From contig JANBTH010000349.1 in assembly GCA_027578815.1 (NCBI GenBank), forward strand, positions 1 through 19,964: a stretch of DNA of 19,964 bases. Reading direction: 5' to 3'. The notes under the pieces were generated by a model. It did no database searches. It saw nothing but the letters and a program-made list of their open reading frames with translations, and was not told where the DNA came from. Shown here piece after piece: positions 16,601-19,964 of the stretch. This DNA is from Coemansia sp. RSA 1804 (Eukaryota; Kickxellomycota; Kickxellomycetes; Kickxellales; Kickxellaceae). The stretch's first letter is position 1. Each line of letters starts with the position of its first letter. A program made the position numbers and the translations under genes.

Positions 16601-17664
16601 GACATCATACTCGCAACATTAGTGCCTGCGTACTTTCCACCCGTGTTATCCGCAAGAGAAAAAACGTGTTCTGCATCGGATGTGCGTCCGTAAGCACAGA
16701 GTAGCTGAATCATGTAAGTGCAAAGTTGCTGATACATCTTCTGACCCTGGCAGTCAGTAAGCTCATATAAAATCTCCAGAGCCCTGTCAACCAGAGGGCT
16801 CAATACACCGTTGTAAAGCCCTTGATGGCCACGTAGAGATGGTATCTGATCGGAGTCCTTTACCACAGTTGCAAGTGTCAAGTCGAATAAAGTGCTTAAC
16901 ACGTCTGGCTCAGATGACTCAGGTAGATGGCATTCTACAGTGCCAAAAGCTTTCTGGATGTGCTTGATCAGCTCAATGCACAGTGTTTTAGCAAGATGTG
17001 TCACGGCTCTCGTAAGAACAATGCGATCAATATCCCACTTGTGCATCTTTGCAAAGTCGAAAAGTGCAATGACTGCCCGGACATCAATCAGTGTCGCATT
17101 AGTACTGATACGTGTTTTGGATATAGCATCAAGCAAACTCTCACAAACTGCAAAGCTCACAAACTGAGGTTTGAACATTAAAGTTTCTCTGTCGCCGACA
17201 TCGGAAACAACCTCTTCGCTTATTGACTCAATGACTGCCTGTAGATAAGCAGTACTGTGGATCGATCGGCCATTGGAAATGTGGGTCAAGACATCGCCGG
17301 CGTTTGTTGGAGGCGTACTTGCTAAGACATTAAGCAAAATCTCGGTGGCGCTTGATTCTTCTTTGGTACTACTGGTACTGTCGTTTTGAGGGTTTGGTAT
17401 ATAATGATACCCATATGGACTGTCCAACTCTGTGCTGTTCTGACTGAAATAATGCCTGTCATGCTTCTTTAAAGCTCGACATCCGGCTATATGATATCGA
17501 GGGCAAACGCTAAAGCTAGGCGTTGTGAACCGGTTGTTTATGTAATAGGCACAAGCATTCTTAATGGTTCTGTTTGAAAATCTATCAGCAGATAGTGCTC
17601 GTCTCGTGCTCACAAGCGCCCTTGCGCCTGGTCTGAGGTTCAAAGACCAAGAGGCGTTTAACAT
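13642..17664 (-). CDS. Large mitochondrial pentatricopeptide-repeat-like protein
   Basis: A single uninterrupted frame of 1340 codons. The start MLNASWSLNLRPGARALVST is a classic mitochondrial presequence: Arg, Ser, Ala and Leu with no acidic residues for about 25 positions. The rest is almost all helical, with scattered PPR-like pairs: about 314-383 (LLCAYGRTSDAEHVFSLA, then MYYRGGDAERADALFEGF), about 435-490 (NGEVELAVACLGDARYKGF, then RGYLADAFGLF) and about 935-970 (YATQGEVEEAVDLFRRIIKL). The signature pattern G-x-x-x-x-A-x-x-x-F is visible in each. Fungal PPR proteins of this size bind particular mitochondrial mRNAs and control their processing, stability or translation (for example Pet309, Dmr1, Ppr proteins of fission yeast). 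No specific orthologue was recognised because these proteins diverge fast. The ATG at 17664 is the first in frame and supplies the presequence. Confidence 0.85.
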   Translation of the reverse strand: MLNASWSLNLRPGARALVSTRRALSADRFSNRTIKNACAYYINNRFTTPSFSVCPRYHIAGCRALKKHDRHYFSQNSTELDSPYGYHYIPNPQNDSTSSTKEESSATEILLNVLASTPPTNAGDVLTHISNGRSIHSTAYLQAVIESISEEVVSDVGDRETLMFKPQFVSFAVCESLLDAISKTRISTNATLIDVRAVIALFDFAKMHKWDIDRIVLTRAVTHLAKTLCIELIKHIQKAFGTVECHLPESSEPDVLSTLFDLTLATVVKDSDQIPSLRGHQGLYNGVLSPLVDRALEILYELTDCQGQKMYQQLCTYMIQLLCAYGRTSDAEHVFSLADNTGGKYAGTNVASMMSMYYRGGDAERADALFEGFKDVCESSFKDIQNATVMPDNVSLQVEKWQLTHNEEVETPNVISTDQLRICRNRHSAPFFRRALEALDNGEVELAVACLGDARYKGFIDLRPDQLDILITRMVGRGYLADAFGLFTSFCSSMNPTGGTGIAACHVVLSDLPGHLGLGVMLNEYGCVSDWNRIWQIISSVGGMRSPLLRVGIMQSLLQQALLSNDQSQAIRLASNVAELVFRDGCECQSASDASIRRLFDVLVKQETGPSKGEHHLFAEVVEMLLHKAALEMGSAYQDWNARIIQRALDAIGKCTLSDSFRLWNGVSVLVSKYGLSKQHPVCLAITGAAVGLLDSVPSEHRAVPITSAQIADSGWDGFVRLTSSDEYKLENHGLVWECMLDALTRSACCQYPKSLFKYILLVFKLAFLDKSLLRIHVVNAANELLIAANQPAIDPKTNNLLSCYSQASIQSSLQSPGLGSDDAKRTAAELAIEIPATDSKPVDDLSTVLASQPPGSKINYKSPLQKKIEWYTSEYNSGRIPPYWLIRLVLKDTMSKGLGNYWKTIVHDHTPRYLKLLEAHSKGAHSLRRKFATSVWSQAIHRYATQGEVEEAVDLFRRIIKLGGYPVSQAPASLLISLTKTSLPLPVLPKDWQGAPRKVFNMEPAYPPQGTSSADLFIVPANVAERARIVAEIGLAMLYSMLRRELWPTTYFYCVLFSVLGNACMDSELKHIFSRVMPFAIRAMPAKFRIRPELMSSPTVWTMAIKAAVNCGCRPLAEHWFKEYRMSAMSIFRDDASAYSRFAFHGQPQYVRLYDLSRPYYQIFPKKWHWDQRGDTSTFVYDLQEVESQLELDRLRALDKLPLGYAESATMLNIYTLVNEHRDMHSAEILAEEIQSLHIDKCVPKASKPRGHSSLAYCWRMMVVGYINELRQASVLPMSDGHETYTIRRLERRLSYWFKQWRDAFEMVTINSNERKSDIFILSNEELSTAERISRGIDN

Positions 17665-19636
17665 GCGCGTGTGTGTAAGCGTGTGCTGTCGAATTTTGCT
17701 TTACCCATACAGTCGAAGACGTGTTGGTTTTTCTGAAACTCCTAAATTAAACGCTGCAGAATGTCTTGTAAGGCTTCGATTGAATAGAGATTAGGAACAA
17801 GCGTATCTCCTGGTTGCGGCAAAAGAAGGTGTGAACAAGCATATAAATTAGATAGATAAACACGCGCCAGCAAGAGAACTGATTACAAGCACAAAAAAGA
17901 AAAGAAAAGTCTTGAGCAGATGTTGGATTGACAGTTAAACACACAAGCAGAGAAATAAAGAAAAAATATGATCTGATCCCGCCTGATTCACTTAGCGTCC
18001 TGCTTGTTTGCCATAATAAATCCCAGCAGATCATATCTTTATTATCTGGGGTTTTTGAGATGAGAAAGAAATTCCCAGTGGCAATGAGAGGAGAGAATGA
18101 GAACACGCTGACTCTCTCTCACACATCTCTGTTCGACAGGTTGCTGTGATTGGATCTAGTCCCAAGAAAGATGTGGAGAGCAGCAATGACATCATACGAA
18201 CGGGGAAAGGAAAGGGATCGGCAAAGGTCTTGTGTGAAACGTCTGCACGGTGCCTTCTTTTCCATTGTGTGGGCTGAGATATTTCCCCAAAAAGGGAGGT
18301 GACATTTTGATCTGGTGCAGCAAGAAAAAGCGAGCGAAAGAAGACAAAGAGTGCGCGACTGCACTGACAGACTTGGCTGATCAAACCAAGTAGCCACGTT
18401 GAATAGACAAATACGGCTTCCCCTATAGCCAGCTTTGTGCGATGCAGCGAGCGAGCATTAACTGTGAAGCTAATGCGCTGCAAGCAACGGCTGGCTCGCG
18501 AAATCGATAAAGGTGGTCATGCGCGAAATGAAAAGACGGGGCAATGAAATAACAAAAAAGAATACAGAAATAAACGTCTGACATACACAAATGAGACGGA
18601 ACGCAGCAGAAGCAACAGCAGCATCCTCATGTGTCGCTGGGAGTGTCTAATGGCCTCATCGGAATGGTGAGGATCCAGGTTCCAATTTGTTATTGACTTG
18701 CTGCCAAGCTTTTGATGACACTTGCTGTTGGCTCTGCACCGCTCGTTGCCTGGGGTTTATTGCTTCTGGTCCTTTTGGCTTTTGGCCTGGACAAGCAGCC
18801 ATGCACAATGCGCATTCGCATAGATTTCGTAGAAAAGAAAAACGGAAAGAAAAGGGGGAGGAAAGCGCTTTAAAGAGGCGGCGTGAGGTTGCCACAGGAA
18901 ACCATTCAAGCTCTTCTTCTCTTCTCTGCTTTCCCCCTCTATTACTCGCTTTTACGCACTCTTTTTTCACTTTACCCAACAGCACTCCTTTCTTTTTTCA
19001 GTACACTCAATCGATTGCACCGAGCTGCCTCCATAAAGCATACCCCGTTTGCAACGACTTCTTGAAGGATTGATTTGCACGCATACGTCATTTAGACTTT
19101 ACGAAGTCGTTGTCTCTTGTGTTCAGGGACTAGACTCGTACTTTTGCTGGTTCAATCCGGGCATATATCCTGTTTCTGTGGATTCAAATTGTGCATACAT
19201 TATTGGTATCCTTCTATCCACAACGCATATTCCGCCTTTTCAATTTCTTTCTTAAGAAAGGTCTAAAGGCTACATATACCCCCTTTTTTAGTCTCAGAGA
19301 AAAGACCTATTTTTGGAGAGCGACGGCTCTTTCTATCCTTCTGGCAAAGTAAAGGACTTTTTTACACAGAGGCTGATGTTTCTGTAAGAAAACATACAGT
19401 CTTCTTTTTCTTTTCCGCTGTAGGTGCAATACACATTATACTCGTACAGTTCTTCTTTCTCTTCTTCTTATACACGGCCTCCCAGAAATTATTCTTTTCT
19501 TTCTTCTTCTAGTTCTTAACCCGCTATCCCATTTTTGTTTCTTTCTTAAGGTGGGGGTTTTGTGTATATCTGCTGCCGTAACCAGTCTTTTGTTTTGTAC
19601 ACCAGCGACATTGTCTATTGCCTTCAGTTTAATATA
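17665..19636. other. Divergent intergenic region of about 2 kb
   Basis: Separates the PPR gene (minus) from the oxysterol-binding protein gene (plus). Open frames of up to about 150 codons occur but look non-coding. The right third (18900-19560) is dominated by CT-rich tracts such as TTCTTCTTTCTCTTCTTCTT, consistent with a leader or core promoter for the right gene. Two CGCGAAA sites lie 25 nt apart at 18497-18503 and 18522-18528. A 13-nt direct repeat TTTCTTTCTTAAG occurs at 19244-19256 and 19538-19550. No tRNA or other RNA gene was recognised. Confidence 0.5.
19247..19260. repeat. 14-bp perfect palindrome CTTTCTTAAGAAAG
   Basis: A self-complementary sequence about 380 nt before the ATG of the oxysterol-binding gene. 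Its left half, extended to TTTCTTTCTTAAG, recurs at 19538-19550, about 90 nt before the ATG. Could be a regulator-binding site or part of a CT-rich leader. Confidence 0.6.
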
Positions 19637-19964
19637 ATGAGTTCAACTGCCGAAGCAACTCCAAGAAACTCCTCTTCCGTTGAGAATGAGATGCAGAACC
19701 TGAAGATCCGCCCTGGCGACGCTAACAGCACAGAGGATGTGCAAGTTGACAGCGAGCAAAGCAAGTTTTCGGCCATTCTGGGAATTCTACGTAAAGTGAT
19801 TGGAGTTGCTGACGTTATTAACCTGTAAGTTCATATATTTCCTTTTTATATATTTCCATGTCTTTGTATCGCCACCATTCTAATTTACCTTTTAACATGG
19901 CCACAATGGCAAATGCAACCTCTTTATTGTTATTTCTGATGTTCTTGTACATGTAGTCGTCTGT
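19637..19964 (+). CDS. Oxysterol-binding protein, Osh6/7-type (5' end, partial)
   Basis: Exon 1 (19637-19824) gives 62 residues plus two bases. A 132-nt intron follows, and exon 2 starts at 19957 and runs off the window. The N-terminus is short and Ser/Glu-rich. From about residue 43 it reads KFSAILGILRKVIGVADVIN, and splicing adds L-R-L. This matches the entry to the ORD domain in short fungal Osh6/Osh7-like lipid-transfer proteins, where a similar helix precedes an RLSLPAQLL-type segment; that segment would lie just past the window edge. Osh6/7 move phosphatidylserine for PI4P at ER-plasma membrane contacts, so that role is inferred if the family is right. No PH or ankyrin domain precedes it. 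The ATG at 19637 is the first in frame after an AATATA context; the frame is open upstream but reads as leader. Confidence 0.65.
19825..19956 (+). other. Spliceosomal intron in the oxysterol-binding protein gene
   Basis: Donor GTAAGT at 19825 directly after AAC CT, acceptor ATGTAG ending at 19956, 132 nt, phase 2. Unspliced, the frame stops at the donor (CTG TAA). A TTCTAAT branch-like site lies well upstream of the acceptor. Confidence 0.8.

Noticed and set aside
18687..19073. 128-codon plus-strand frame in the 2 kb divergent region
   Set aside because: Low-complexity translation driven by CT-rich promoter sequence; no domain and no conserved start context.
19149..19162. GGTTCAATCC resembling a tRNA B box
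   Set aside because: The flanking bases do not form a T-arm stem and no A box or acceptor stem fits around it.

Overview
The window looks like nuclear DNA of a fungus. It has compact, mostly intron-poor genes, two short introns with GTAAGG/GTAAGT donors and TAG acceptors, pyrimidine-rich leaders upstream of several starts, an ER Hsp70 ending in HDEL, the eukaryotic ribosome-assembly factor Rrs1, and the start of an oxysterol-binding protein. Coding regions are moderately GC-rich and spacers are AT-rich. Protein flavour (long divergent mitochondrial PPR protein, raffinose-synthase-type GH36, PA-TM-RING ligase) fits an early-diverging lineage such as Kickxellomycotina (Coemansia and relatives). 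That placement is an inference; the sequence alone does not prove it.

Layout from left to right: the 5' end of a mitochondrially targeted protein on the minus strand, cut by the window edge (1-234); a two-exon PA-TM-RING ubiquitin ligase, minus (623-2214); about 1.5 kb with no convincing gene; two related small secreted cysteine-rich peptide genes, both minus (3744-3965 and 4800-5039), separated by a very AT-rich spacer; RRS1, plus (5704-6579), convergent with the ER chaperone BiP/KAR2, minus (6764-8776); a divergent promoter region; an unrecognised serine/acid-rich protein, plus (9621-10211); a raffinose-synthase/alkaline-alpha-galactosidase-type GH36 protein, plus (10651-13551); a 1340-residue mitochondrial PPR-like protein, minus (13642-17664); a roughly 2 kb divergent promoter region; and the first exon of an Osh6/7-type oxysterol-binding protein, plus (19637 to the window end).

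Most genes are unrelated housekeeping neighbours: ribosome assembly, ER folding, lipid transfer, mitochondrial RNA handling and ubiquitination. The pair of peptide genes stands out. Each encodes a signal peptide, a variable spacer, and a nearly invariant 22-residue C-terminus with spacing C-x3-C-x8-C-x3-C, rich in Arg, Trp, His and Met. The two genes also share a matching promoter layout: a TATA box, then about 40 nt, then a conserved TTCCTTAG element. They are the best candidate here for an undescribed secreted peptide system, either an alpha-hairpinin-like cationic peptide or a small metal-binding peptide.
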